From positions 1 through 64,000 of the forward strand of contig CANPXN010000005.1 of assembly GCA_947586185.1 (NCBI GenBank): DNA of 64,000 nucleotides, in the 5' to 3' direction. A program made the translations under genes and the position numbers. The first letter of the stretch is position 1. Every line of letters starts with the position of its first letter. The notes beneath the pieces are model-generated. The model was not told the DNA's origin. It was given only the letters and a program-made list of their open reading frames with translations, and did no database searches. This DNA is from an uncultured Clostridia bacterium. Its GTDB lineage: Bacteria; Bacillota; Clostridia; Oscillospirales; Ruminococcaceae. Below, one piece after another: positions 18,133 to 25,857 of the stretch.

Positions 18133-18852
18133 CTATATCACAAATCCGCCGTTTACCCCAATCACCTGACCGGTAATAAAGCTTGCTCCCTCTGACGCAA
18201 AAAAGCTTACAGCCTCCGCTATGTCATCCGGACACCCAAGCCTTTCAAGGGGTGTTTCGTCCTTTAGCTCACAAAGCACGTCTTCCGTATATCCTGAGGT
18301 CATATCCGTCATGATCATACCCGGAGCAATACAGTTCACTCTGATCCCCGAAGGTCCGACCTCCTTTGCCAGCGCCTTGGTAAAGCCGATCACAGCCGAT
18401 TTAGCAGCGGAGTAGTGGACCTCACATGAAGCCCCTACCTGTCCCCACATTGAGGAAATACTGATTATACTTCCGGCCTTATTTCTTATCATATCCGGAA
18501 GCACTGCCCTTGTGCAGTTAAAAACTCCTCCTACGTTCACATCCCAAAGCCGCTTTTCCTGCTGCAATGTTATATCGTTAAACAGTCCCGTATAAGAGAT
18601 GCCGGCATTATTAACAAGGAGGGATATTCCGCCCAGCTTTTTATTAACAGTATTTATCATGTCCATAACCTGTTCCATATCCGAAACATCTGCGCTAAAA
18701 GCTATGCCTCCGGTATCAGCGGCAACTTTTTCCGCTCTTTCACGGCTTGAAAGATAGTTTATAACAGGGATAAAGCCGTCCCTTGCAAGCTTTAAGGCAA
18801 CGGCAGCTCCTATACCCCTTGAGCCGCCGGTTATTAATGCTGTTTTTTTCAT
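18133..18852 (-). CDS. SDR-family oxidoreductase (FabG-like)
   Basis: This 239-residue classical short-chain dehydrogenase has the Rossmann motif TGGSRGIG (residues 8-15), NNAG (about 87-90), the catalytic Ser in SISSMWG, and YSAAK. FabG enzymes reduce 3-oxoacyl-ACP with NADPH, but no fatty-acid genes are nearby, so another ketone substrate is possible. It is the first gene of a two-gene operon with the HD nucleotidase. Start: ATG with AGAGGTG upstream. Confidence 0.82.
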   Translation of the reverse strand: MKKTALITGGSRGIGAAVALKLARDGFIPVINYLSSRERAEKVAADTGGIAFSADVSDMEQVMDMINTVNKKLGGISLLVNNAGISYTGLFNDITLQQEKRLWDVNVGGVFNCTRAVLPDMIRNKAGSIISISSMWGQVGASCEVHYSAAKSAVIGFTKALAKEVGPSGIRVNCIAPGMIMTDMTSGYTEDVLCELKDETPLERLGCPDDIAEAVSFFASEGASFITGQVIGVNGGFVI

Positions 18853-18874
18853 ATTACACCTCTGAAATTGATTG

Positions 18875-18903
18875 TTGCAGTAATCCTCATTTTATGATAA
18901 AAT
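18875..18903 (+). promoter_or_regulatory. Promoter of the UPF0291 operon
   Basis: TTGCAG (18875-18880), a 17-base spacer and TAAAAT (18898-18903). Confidence 0.75.
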
Positions 18904-18960
18904 AATTATAAGTTTCACCGCTGTAAGGCGGCGGTAACAAAAAATAAAGGAGCTGAATTT

Positions 18961-19173
18961 ATGGAGCAGTCAAAGCTTGACCGCATAAATTTCCTTGCAA
19001 GGAAATCAAGAACCCAAGGCCTTACCGATTCCGAAAAGGCTGAGCAGACAGAGCTTAGAAATGAATATCGAAAAAGCGTTGTTCAGAACCTGACAAGCCA
19101 GCTTGAAAACACCTACATAGTAGATGAAAAAGGAAACAAGCGCAAGGTGAAAAAGTCCGGTGAAAAGCATTGA
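18961..19173 (+). CDS. UPF0291/DUF896 family small protein
   Basis: This 70-residue protein matches the YnzC/DUF896 family: a helical hairpin with RINFLARKSRTQGLTDSEKAEQ and then ELRNEYRKSVVQNL. B. subtilis YnzC has this fold and no settled function. AAGGAG is upstream of the ATG. The last bases overlap the next gene. Confidence 0.88.
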   Translation: MEQSKLDRINFLARKSRTQGLTDSEKAEQTELRNEYRKSVVQNLTSQLENTYIVDEKGNKRKVKKSGEKH

Positions 19174-19433
19174 ATAAGGAGCATATCTTTCAGGCTGTCA
19201 AGATCGCCGTACTTTTCCTTGCAGTAGTAGCTTTTGTTCTAAGCAAAGCAGGAATCTTTACAGATACCCCCGGAAAAGTCATTTTACTTGTATTCATTCT
19301 CGCTGCCGCAGCCATAAATATATTTGACGCTTCAAACAAGCTTAAAAACGGCAATCTGAACAGATTTATTACTCTTGTTGTAATGGCGGCGCTGCTGGTT
19401 CTTATTGGAATATTTTTCATCAAATCAATGTAA
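19170..19433 (+). CDS. Small membrane protein
   Basis: This 87-residue protein has three hydrophobic stretches (about 8-26, 33-50, 63-84). It starts with TTG at 19170, sharing four bases (TTGA) with the stop of the UPF0291 gene, so its translation is coupled. I do not recognise the family. Confidence 0.65.
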   Translation: MNKEHIFQAVKIAVLFLAVVAFVLSKAGIFTDTPGKVILLVFILAAAAINIFDASNKLKNGNLNRFITLVVMAALLVLIGIFFIKSM

Positions 19434-19477
19434 TGAGCTGCTGCACTTTATGATCGTGCAGCAGCTCATTAATTTTT
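19434..19477. terminator. Bidirectional intrinsic terminator
   Basis: TGAGCTGCTGCAC pairs with GTGCAGCAGCTCA, followed by an A/T-rich tail. It lies between convergent operons. Confidence 0.85.
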
Positions 19478-19486
19478 TACTATAAA

Positions 19487-20032
19487 TTATTCTGCGCTGT
19501 TGTTTTCTGCCGGCGCTTCAGCAGCCGGTGCAGCGGCGCTCTCCAGCTTTGTTCCGCATCCGTCACAGAACGGCTGACCAGCAGGAACTACCTTTCCGCA
19601 TGAAGGACAGCTAACCGTATTCACAGCCGCAGATGCAGCTGGTGCAGCAGACGCAGCAGGTACTTCTACCTTAGCTCCGCAGCACTGGCAGAACGGCTGA
19701 TCAGGCTTGATCTTAGCTCCGCATTTTTCACAGTTGATAAATCCGTCAACAGCGATAAGCTGCTCATTAAGTGAAGAAATTTTTTCCTGAGCTGCCTTGA
19801 TGCCTGCAAACTGTTCCTCAAATCCCGCAGGAGCCTGAGTATTTTCCTCAAAAATCTTCTTTCCCATTTCCATATAGAAATTATTGATCTTTGTTTCCTC
19901 AGCTTTTATTTCCTTGTTAAGCTTTGACTTTTCTGTAAAATCATTCACCTTGCTTGAAGCATTTTTTGCTCCCTCGCTAACAGCAGCGGCAGCGCTGCCG
20001 GCAGCTTCCTTTACTTTATCAAAAAATCCCAT
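19487..20032 (-). CDS. Zinc-ribbon protein with helical N-terminus
   Basis: This 181-residue protein has an Ala/Lys-rich amphipathic N-terminus, a helical region (about 35-95) and two zinc ribbons (CEKCGAKIKPDQPFCQCCG and CPSCGKVVPAGQPFCDGCG) linked by Ala/Pro-rich stretches. It has no signal peptide. Double zinc-ribbon proteins often work with membrane partners, and this gene follows the small membrane protein at 20048-20446 by 15 bases. Function unknown. Start: ATG with GGAGG upstream. Confidence 0.75.
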   Translation of the reverse strand: MGFFDKVKEAAGSAAAAVSEGAKNASSKVNDFTEKSKLNKEIKAEETKINNFYMEMGKKIFEENTQAPAGFEEQFAGIKAAQEKISSLNEQLIAVDGFINCEKCGAKIKPDQPFCQCCGAKVEVPAASAAPAASAAVNTVSCPSCGKVVPAGQPFCDGCGTKLESAAAPAAEAPAENNSAE

Positions 20033-20047
20033 TTTTATTACCTCCGT

Positions 20048-20446
20048 TTATTTATTTTCATCCATAGCGGCGTCAATTGTCGGTATTGAAAGATCGCCCT
20101 GTCCAAACGCCTTAAAGCCGAGAATTGCAAAAATAACAATTTTTGCAAGATTTATTATTGCCTTGAGCACATAATCAAGATTCAGCGGCATTCTGAGAGA
20201 AAGGTCGAAAAGATTATTGAATATTCCGAGAACTTCATCTATACAGTTTACAGCCGTTACAAGACCTGAAAATACCAGCGCAAGAGCTATCGCCTTAAAG
20301 GCAGCTTTTCTTAGCCAGATATTTTCCTCCTTTAAAAATACATAGCCTGCCATAATAACAAGGGGCACAAAGCCACCAAGAATTGCTGTAAAATAAATGA
20401 CAGCGCCGCAAACTCCAACTGACAACCCAAGTTTTGTCTTCTGCAT
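20048..20446 (-). CDS. Small integral membrane protein, partner of the zinc-ribbon protein
   Basis: This 132-residue protein has hydrophobic segments at about 8-38, 50-70 and 92-112. It resembles DUF4870-type membrane proteins in size and layout, but the match is not certain. It is first in an operon with the zinc-ribbon gene and follows a ~190-nt structured leader. The ATG at 20446 has GGAGG seven bases upstream. Confidence 0.65.
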   Translation of the reverse strand: MQKTKLGLSVGVCGAVIYFTAILGGFVPLVIMAGYVFLKEENIWLRKAAFKAIALALVFSGLVTAVNCIDEVLGIFNNLFDLSLRMPLNLDYVLKAIINLAKIVIFAILGFKAFGQGDLSIPTIDAAMDENK

Positions 20447-20633
20447 AGTAACTCCTCCATTAATATAACTTTGCGCTTTTTTCCTCCGCCTTCAAGGCGA
20501 AATGTTACATTACAATCTTTAAGTGATGGGTTAAAGACTGCGGAACAAAGCTCCTGCAAGCGCATACTGCAACCGTAGCAGTCTGATCAAACGAACTTAT
20601 CAGGCTCTTGCTTCGATTTTAAGTAATATATTT
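20447..20633 (-). ncRNA. Structured 5' leader upstream of the membrane/zinc-ribbon operon
   Basis: On the minus strand a run of hairpins follows the promoter: 20583-20603 (CTGAT/ATCAG), 20566-20582 (ACTGC/GCAGT), 20517-20536 (CTTTAA/TTAAAG) and 20487-20499 (CGCCTT/AAGGCG) just before the ribosome site. No credible ORF lies inside and it matches no riboswitch class I know. It could be a cis-regulatory RNA. Confidence 0.45.
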
Positions 20634-20662
20634 ATTTTACACCATAAAACCTCTTATGTCAA
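20634..20662 (-). promoter_or_regulatory. Promoter of the membrane/zinc-ribbon operon
   Basis: On the minus strand, TTGACA (20657-20662), a 17-base spacer and TAAAAT (20634-20639). Confidence 0.85.
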
Positions 20663-20668
20663 GCAACC

Positions 20669-21970
20669 TCAGATGTATTTTCTGACAATCACAGGTTGCA
20701 CTTCCGGTTTTTCGCTGCTGTAGCTTACGGCGCTGAGAGCTTTTTTGGCAGACTCCGTAAAATCTCTCACAGAAGAAGAATATAAAGTCATAATAACGTC
20801 TCCCCTGCTTACATGATCTCCGGTGTGACGGCTAAAGACAATACCGGCGCTGTGGTCGATATGGCTTTCCTTGTTTTCCCTGCCTGCACCTGTCATAAGA
20901 GCAGCGATCCCTATTCTCTCGCTGTTTATTCCAGATATATATCCGCTTTCCTTCGCCGTTACTTCATGCTTATATATGCCCTGAGGAAGAAGACTGTAGT
21001 CATATATAGCTTTACCGTTTCCTCCTTGATTATAAATCATTTTTTCTAAAATCTCCAATGCCTTTCCGCTTGATACGGCGTTTTCAGCAAGCTCCATGCA
21101 CCTGTCATAGCTGCCGATTCCTGCAAGCTCCAGCATATTTGCCGAAAGCCCCATACAGAGCTGATAGAGTCTGCCCTTCTTTCTTCCCTTTAAAATCTCC
21201 GCTGCTTCAATTACCTCCAAAGCATTTCCCACAGCATCTCCCAGCGGCTCGTTCATATCAGTTATAACTGCCCGACACTTTTTTCCAGCCGCTTTTCCAA
21301 CAGAGGTCATAAGCTGAGCAAGCTTCAAAGCATCCTCTTTATTTTTCATAAAAGCGCCGCTTCCACATTTTACATCAAGAAGAATACAGTCGCATCCTGT
21401 AGCAAGCTTTTTGCTCATGATGCTTGAACAAATAAGAGGAATACTCTCAACTGTTCCGGTAACGTCCCGGAGGGCGTACATTTTCTTATCAGCTGGAACA
21501 AGTTTTCCTGTCTGTGAAATAATCGCCGCACCTGTACTGTTAACTGCTTTAATATAATCCTCAAAGCGCATCTCAACGTTAAAGCCCGGTATGCTCTCAA
21601 GCTTGTCGATAGTTCCGCCGGTAAAGCCAAGACCTCTTCCGGACATTTTCGGCACATATATACCGCATGCAGCGCATACCGGCGCAATGATAAGACTTGT
21701 CTTGTCGCCAATACCTCCGGTGCTGTGCTTATCAACAGTAACGCCGTTTATGCCGGAAAGATCGAGAACATCACCCGAATCACGCATTGCAATAGTAAGC
21801 TTCGAGGTTTCAGCGTCGGTAAGCCCGTTTATACAGACAGCCATAAGCCATGCCGACATCTGATAATCGGGAATCTCACCCTTTACATAGCTGTCAACAA
21901 GCCAGCTTATCTCCTCAGAGCTTAAAGCTTCCTTTTTTCTTGTTTTAGAAATAACCTCTGAAATATTCAT
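20669..21970 (-). CDS. pdp: Pyrimidine-nucleoside phosphorylase
   Basis: This 433-residue enzyme has the family signature VDKHSTGGIGDKTSLI, the SGRGLGFTGGTIDKLESIPG block and a C-terminal domain ending in the usual barrel. It splits uridine, thymidine or deoxyuridine with phosphate for salvage. Full length. The start is the ATG at 21970 with GGAGGGAAAT just upstream; an in-frame upstream extension of nine residues lacks a ribosome site. Confidence 0.9.
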   Translation of the reverse strand: MNISEVISKTRKKEALSSEEISWLVDSYVKGEIPDYQMSAWLMAVCINGLTDAETSKLTIAMRDSGDVLDLSGINGVTVDKHSTGGIGDKTSLIIAPVCAACGIYVPKMSGRGLGFTGGTIDKLESIPGFNVEMRFEDYIKAVNSTGAAIISQTGKLVPADKKMYALRDVTGTVESIPLICSSIMSKKLATGCDCILLDVKCGSGAFMKNKEDALKLAQLMTSVGKAAGKKCRAVITDMNEPLGDAVGNALEVIEAAEILKGRKKGRLYQLCMGLSANMLELAGIGSYDRCMELAENAVSSGKALEILEKMIYNQGGNGKAIYDYSLLPQGIYKHEVTAKESGYISGINSERIGIAALMTGAGRENKESHIDHSAGIVFSRHTGDHVSRGDVIMTLYSSSVRDFTESAKKALSAVSYSSEKPEVQPVIVRKYI

Positions 21971-21990
21971 ATTTCCCTCCGTATACAAAT

Positions 21991-22027
21991 ACGGCATCGC
22001 CGGACTTAACCGACAATGCCGTGTTTT
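21991..22027 (+). terminator. Hairpin between pdp and the SpoIID gene
   Basis: ACGGCAT/ATGCCGT stem with an inner CCGG/CCGA pairing, followed on the plus strand by TTTTT. On the minus strand, where the genes lie, the T-run is weak, so read-through from SpoIID to pdp is possible. Confidence 0.55.
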
Positions 22028-22029
22028 TA

Positions 22030-23235
22030 TTAATATACCGCAACAGTAAACTTAGGCGACTTAAGACCAAAATAACTTCTGAAATCGCTGCCCTTTACAG
22101 TTACCTGATTGTCGATAACAACATAAGCAGCATAGCCGCCGTCGCCCTCAACAACTGAAATCCATGATGAAGGATTTTCGGATAATGTAATTCCGAGTCT
22201 GCTCTGAAGAGTTGATCTTACATAATCAATGCTGTATGCAGTAACTGTGCCGTAATTCGGATCGCATGAACTGTCATACTCACTTGGAACACTTCTCAGA
22301 TAAGGCATATCCGCTGTGAATACATCCTTGCATGAAGCAGTGCTTCCGCCGCTTGACGCACAGAACATAGTCAGTGCATAATTTCCATTGTAGTAAACTG
22401 CCTGACCGAGTACCGATGCAACGCAGTTAACAACATTCTGCGGTGGGTTTGATTTAAGTCTTAAATCTCCTGCGCTGCCGCCCTTATACTTGATGTATGT
22501 ATATGCGGCAACCGCCTGGGCTTTCATAGCCTCCGGGCTCATTGAAGAACCCATTTCATTGTAAACTACCTTTGAAATAATATCAATGGCAGCTCCGGAT
22601 GTACCGTTTACCGTAAGAGTTTCATTGCCGCCGGTTCCTGTACTTCCGACTGTTGTGCCTGGATAGTAGTGCTGGAGGATCTGCTGATAATTCCAGCCTC
22701 CATAATAAGCATAGTAATTAGCTCCGTTCTGGCTCATGCCAACGCCATGACCGTAGCCGTATGTAGTGAAGCCGAAGTTTCCGCTTTCAACAGAAACGTT
22801 TGAAACCTCTCCACGCTGCGGAACGCTGACCGTTCCTTCATAGGTATAATCCGGGTCATAGGCATATTCAGCTGAATTATCGCCTTCGCTTTCCTCTCCG
22901 GACTCCTCCGAAGATTCCTCAGAAGCCTCTGAAGACTCCTCAGTTTCTTCTTCTTTTTCTTCTTCAACCTCAACGTTTTCGTAATCAACCATTGAGAAGC
23001 TGTCCTTGTATTCCGAAAGATCAGCCTTCCAGATACTTGCGATCTCATACTCCGCAGAACTCTCTGTTTCCTCGTAATCCTCTGCTGCAATAACAGAAGC
23101 TGAATCCGGAACTTCCTGTTCCTCAAGGGCAACGGCATTCTGAGCTGAATTTCCGTAGAATATACAGAACGCAGCAGCAAGCGCTGTTGCAGCAGCAGCT
23201 ATTCCGTAGCCTTTGTGTCGTACTCGTAAATCCAT
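22030..23235 (-). CDS. SpoIID/LytB-domain protein with permuted motif order
   Basis: This 401-residue protein has one N-terminal membrane segment (10-28), an acidic Glu/Ser linker (about 85-120), and a SpoIID domain. In SpoIID the GHGVGMSQxGA segment normally closes the domain. Here it comes first (162-172, with WNYQQILQHYYPG after it), and the usual N-terminal parts (VVYNEM at 223-228, EAMKAQAVAAYTY at 235-247, CASSGGSTASCKDVF, final FRSYFGLKSPKFTV) follow. SpoIID is a lytic transglycosylase on denuded glycan strands, so a peptidoglycan role is likely. The start is the ATG at 23235 with GGAG six bases upstream; an earlier in-frame TTG overlaps that site. Confidence 0.82.
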   Translation of the reverse strand: MDLRVRHKGYGIAAAATALAAAFCIFYGNSAQNAVALEEQEVPDSASVIAAEDYEETESSAEYEIASIWKADLSEYKDSFSMVDYENVEVEEEKEEETEESSEASEESSEESGEESEGDNSAEYAYDPDYTYEGTVSVPQRGEVSNVSVESGNFGFTTYGYGHGVGMSQNGANYYAYYGGWNYQQILQHYYPGTTVGSTGTGGNETLTVNGTSGAAIDIISKVVYNEMGSSMSPEAMKAQAVAAYTYIKYKGGSAGDLRLKSNPPQNVVNCVASVLGQAVYYNGNYALTMFCASSGGSTASCKDVFTADMPYLRSVPSEYDSSCDPNYGTVTAYSIDYVRSTLQSRLGITLSENPSSWISVVEGDGGYAAYVVIDNQVTVKGSDFRSYFGLKSPKFTVAVY

Positions 23236-23282
23236 ATCAATCTCCAATTTTAAATTTCCGCATTTGCTGCGGATGGAAGCCG

Positions 23283-24170
23283 TTATTCACCGGCTGTTTC
23301 CGAATCCTGACTCTCGTCGGATCCGCTGCTTTTTTTGTCAATCTTTTCTGGGGTCTCATCATCACGTAACCGTCTTGCAACTACGAGAAAACGTGAGTTA
23401 TCCACATCCAGATGACAGGTGGAAAGAGTCAGAAATTTGTCGCCGTACTGAACGTCAACATCAGTATTGCGCTGTGTTTTAGACTCAACCGTATCAATAA
23501 AGTAATTGTAGTCATCCTCTGTTTCAAAGTTGACAATATCCCAATAACGGAAGTCTGCATCCCACTCGCCGCTTGTGACAAAATAAGCGATAATAATATA
23601 TTGATAATCCTTATAATTTGAGCTGAACTCAATTATAGGATTTTCAGCATAAAAGCTTTCATCCTGGTAGTACTTTTTAAGATTACCGAACATTGCGCCG
23701 CTTCTCATATTGTGCCCGTAAACGCACAGATGGTCGCTGTGTTCCAGCGGATCCCCGTCGTAATTTGCTCTGTAATCAAGGAAAAGCGTACCGGAATCAA
23801 GGTAGTTGCCATAAAGGTCCTTATCGAGATAATAAGCGTTTCCGTTATCATCATCGTTTGGGTCCGGCCACTGAACGACCGGATAATCGACCTTTGTATT
23901 GCTGAGCTTCATATATCCCACAACGTCTTTATTCTGGGTCAGAAGATATCTTGAAAGACCTGTAAGGCCTCTCGGGTCTTCCGAAAAATTCTCAAGAGTC
24001 GGATACTCAGGCTCTGTCGGCTCTGTTACCTCTGTAGGCTCCAGCATGTCCGCAGCCTTATTTGATGAAGATTCTTTTTTATCTCCGCTGCATGAAACAA
24101 GCATACACACGGACATAGCAGCCGCCGCTATGCAGCCTACTATCGCAATAATTCCTTTATTCTTCAGCAT
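23283..24170 (-). CDS. Class B sortase, putative lipoprotein
   Basis: This 295-residue protein has an N-terminal hydrophobic stretch ending in a lipobox-like LVSC (Cys27), a Thr/Glu/Pro linker, then a class B sortase domain with catalytic His (CVYGHNM), Cys (LTLSTC) and Arg (NSRFLVVARR). It follows the CinA-sortase gene by 22 bases. Sortases attach surface proteins to the wall; a lipid-anchored sortase is unusual. The start chosen is ATG 24170, which begins a clear export signal; a longer frame overlaps the upstream gene and encodes an implausible Arg-rich leader. Confidence 0.82.
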   Translation of the reverse strand: MLKNKGIIAIVGCIAAAAMSVCMLVSCSGDKKESSSNKAADMLEPTEVTEPTEPEYPTLENFSEDPRGLTGLSRYLLTQNKDVVGYMKLSNTKVDYPVVQWPDPNDDDNGNAYYLDKDLYGNYLDSGTLFLDYRANYDGDPLEHSDHLCVYGHNMRSGAMFGNLKKYYQDESFYAENPIIEFSSNYKDYQYIIIAYFVTSGEWDADFRYWDIVNFETEDDYNYFIDTVESKTQRNTDVDVQYGDKFLTLSTCHLDVDNSRFLVVARRLRDDETPEKIDKKSSGSDESQDSETAGE

Positions 24171-24192
24171 ATATATTTCAGTACCCTTCTTT

Positions 24193-25803
24193 TTATCCCA
24201 CGCCGTATGGCTCAAACTCAGCGTCAGGATCGTAATTGTTGTCGTTCCACTTATAATAAATCTCAGGCCATAAAATATTCGGATTCTTCTCTGTCTCCTG
24301 CGTTCCCTCATAAGGGTCCTCTCCGTCCCTTACAAGTCTTGCCATGACTATAAGGCGGGCGGTATCAAATTCACCGTTACAGGTTGAAAGGGTCAGCAGC
24401 TGATCCCCGTATTTTACGTCCACATCATTAAATGCAAGCGCTCTTCTCTTTGCATTATTGACATATTCATAGAACACTTCCTCATTATCAAAATTAAGGT
24501 AGTTCCAGCAATCGAATTTTGTATCCGATTCATCCTCCGAGTCAACGATAAAGTAAGCAAAAATCTTATATGTATACGTCTCATAATTAGAGCTTAAATT
24601 TATGACCGGATGCTTGCTGTAGAATGAGGAATCGTTCTTATAGTTTTTGAGCTGTCCGAACATTGAACCGTCGCCCATATTGTGACCATAGATGACCAGA
24701 TTCTGAGAGTTTTCCAGAACCTTTTTGCCGTCAACCACATAGTCGAAATAGTTGCGCCAGTCAAGGAAGATAGCTCCCGCTTTTGCATTCTCTTTATCAA
24801 TGTCCTTATTAAGATAATACTCATTGCCGTCCTCACGACGTCTTTGTAAAACAGGATAACTTACATTTGTGTCAGGTATATCTATATACCCCACAGTATC
24901 CTTATTTCTTTCAAGGAGCAGCTTTGCGCCCTCGTTCATAGTCCACTTCTTAACGCTTTCGGGAGTTCCTACATTTGCTTCTTCCCCCTCCGGCTCAGTG
25001 TTCATGGTAAGCGCTGTTCTGTACTGATCCTGAATCTCGCCGTATTTGTTCCTGCTCTTATAATTTGACCAGTAATAATCGGCTATAAGGTAAAGGCATA
25101 CGCTAAAGACAATTATCGCAACAAGAAAGATGACCTTTTTAACTGCCTGTAAAGGAGTATCGCCCCTCCACGGGATCAGCCCCTGAACAAAGCCCTGAAA
25201 GCCGCCCTTCTTTTTTCTTCCCGATGGCTTTTCTGATTCGGGAAGCTTGTCCGGCATTGCCGCAAGCATCTGATACAGAAAATCAAAAATACTGTATGCA
25301 GTATGCAGCCTTATGTTATCTCTGCTCTTGTCGCTCAGCTCCCACAGCTTCAGCAGCTTAACTATCTGCTTTGTGCCGCAACATACTCCGACATAAACGG
25401 TACCCACCGGTTTCTCAGCGGTGCCGCCCCCCGGTCCTGCGATACCGGTAACGGAGATACATATATCAGCCTGCGACTGTTTTTTCAGTCCTCTCACCAT
25501 AGCAAGAGCGACCTGGCGGCTTACCGCACCGTACTGCTTGAAAAGCGCTTTAGGAACTCCTAAGTATTCATGCTTGATCTTGTTTGAATATGTACAAACG
25601 CCGATCTCAAAAACTCTTGAAGCTCCCGGCACGGATGTAATAAGCTCTGAAAGAAGTCCTCCCGTACAGCTTTCAGCCGTAGCGACAGTTACTCCTTTTA
25701 CCAATAATAATTTTACTACATCTGTAACCAATTTGTCAAGATTTCCAGGGGTTACTTTGGTAGATTGTCCGATTTCACCCGAAGTATTATTCATATTTTC
25801 CAT
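24193..25803 (-). CDS. CinA/PncC amidase domain fused to a class B sortase
   Basis: This is a 536-residue protein. Residues about 20-180 are a CinA C-terminal (PncC, nicotinamide-nucleotide amidase) domain with ESCTGG (44-49) and GIAGPGGGTAEKPVGT intact. A basic linker (about 190-220) leads to one membrane helix (about 223-245), then an extracellular class B sortase domain with catalytic His (YGHNM, about 374), Cys (LSTC, about 475) and Arg (about 483). Topology fits: amidase inside, sortase outside. PncC recycles pyridine nucleotides by deamidating NMN. No frameshift or gap is seen at the junction. Start: ATG 25803, modest ribosome site (GGTGAAATT). Confidence 0.85.
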   Translation of the reverse strand: MENMNNTSGEIGQSTKVTPGNLDKLVTDVVKLLLVKGVTVATAESCTGGLLSELITSVPGASRVFEIGVCTYSNKIKHEYLGVPKALFKQYGAVSRQVALAMVRGLKKQSQADICISVTGIAGPGGGTAEKPVGTVYVGVCCGTKQIVKLLKLWELSDKSRDNIRLHTAYSIFDFLYQMLAAMPDKLPESEKPSGRKKKGGFQGFVQGLIPWRGDTPLQAVKKVIFLVAIIVFSVCLYLIADYYWSNYKSRNKYGEIQDQYRTALTMNTEPEGEEANVGTPESVKKWTMNEGAKLLLERNKDTVGYIDIPDTNVSYPVLQRRREDGNEYYLNKDIDKENAKAGAIFLDWRNYFDYVVDGKKVLENSQNLVIYGHNMGDGSMFGQLKNYKNDSSFYSKHPVINLSSNYETYTYKIFAYFIVDSEDESDTKFDCWNYLNFDNEEVFYEYVNNAKRRALAFNDVDVKYGDQLLTLSTCNGEFDTARLIVMARLVRDGEDPYEGTQETEKNPNILWPEIYYKWNDNNYDPDAEFEPYGVG

Positions 25804-25857
25804 AATTTCACCAAGTATTTTCTCTCATTTATAAACAAAATGTAAATTTGTTAAATA

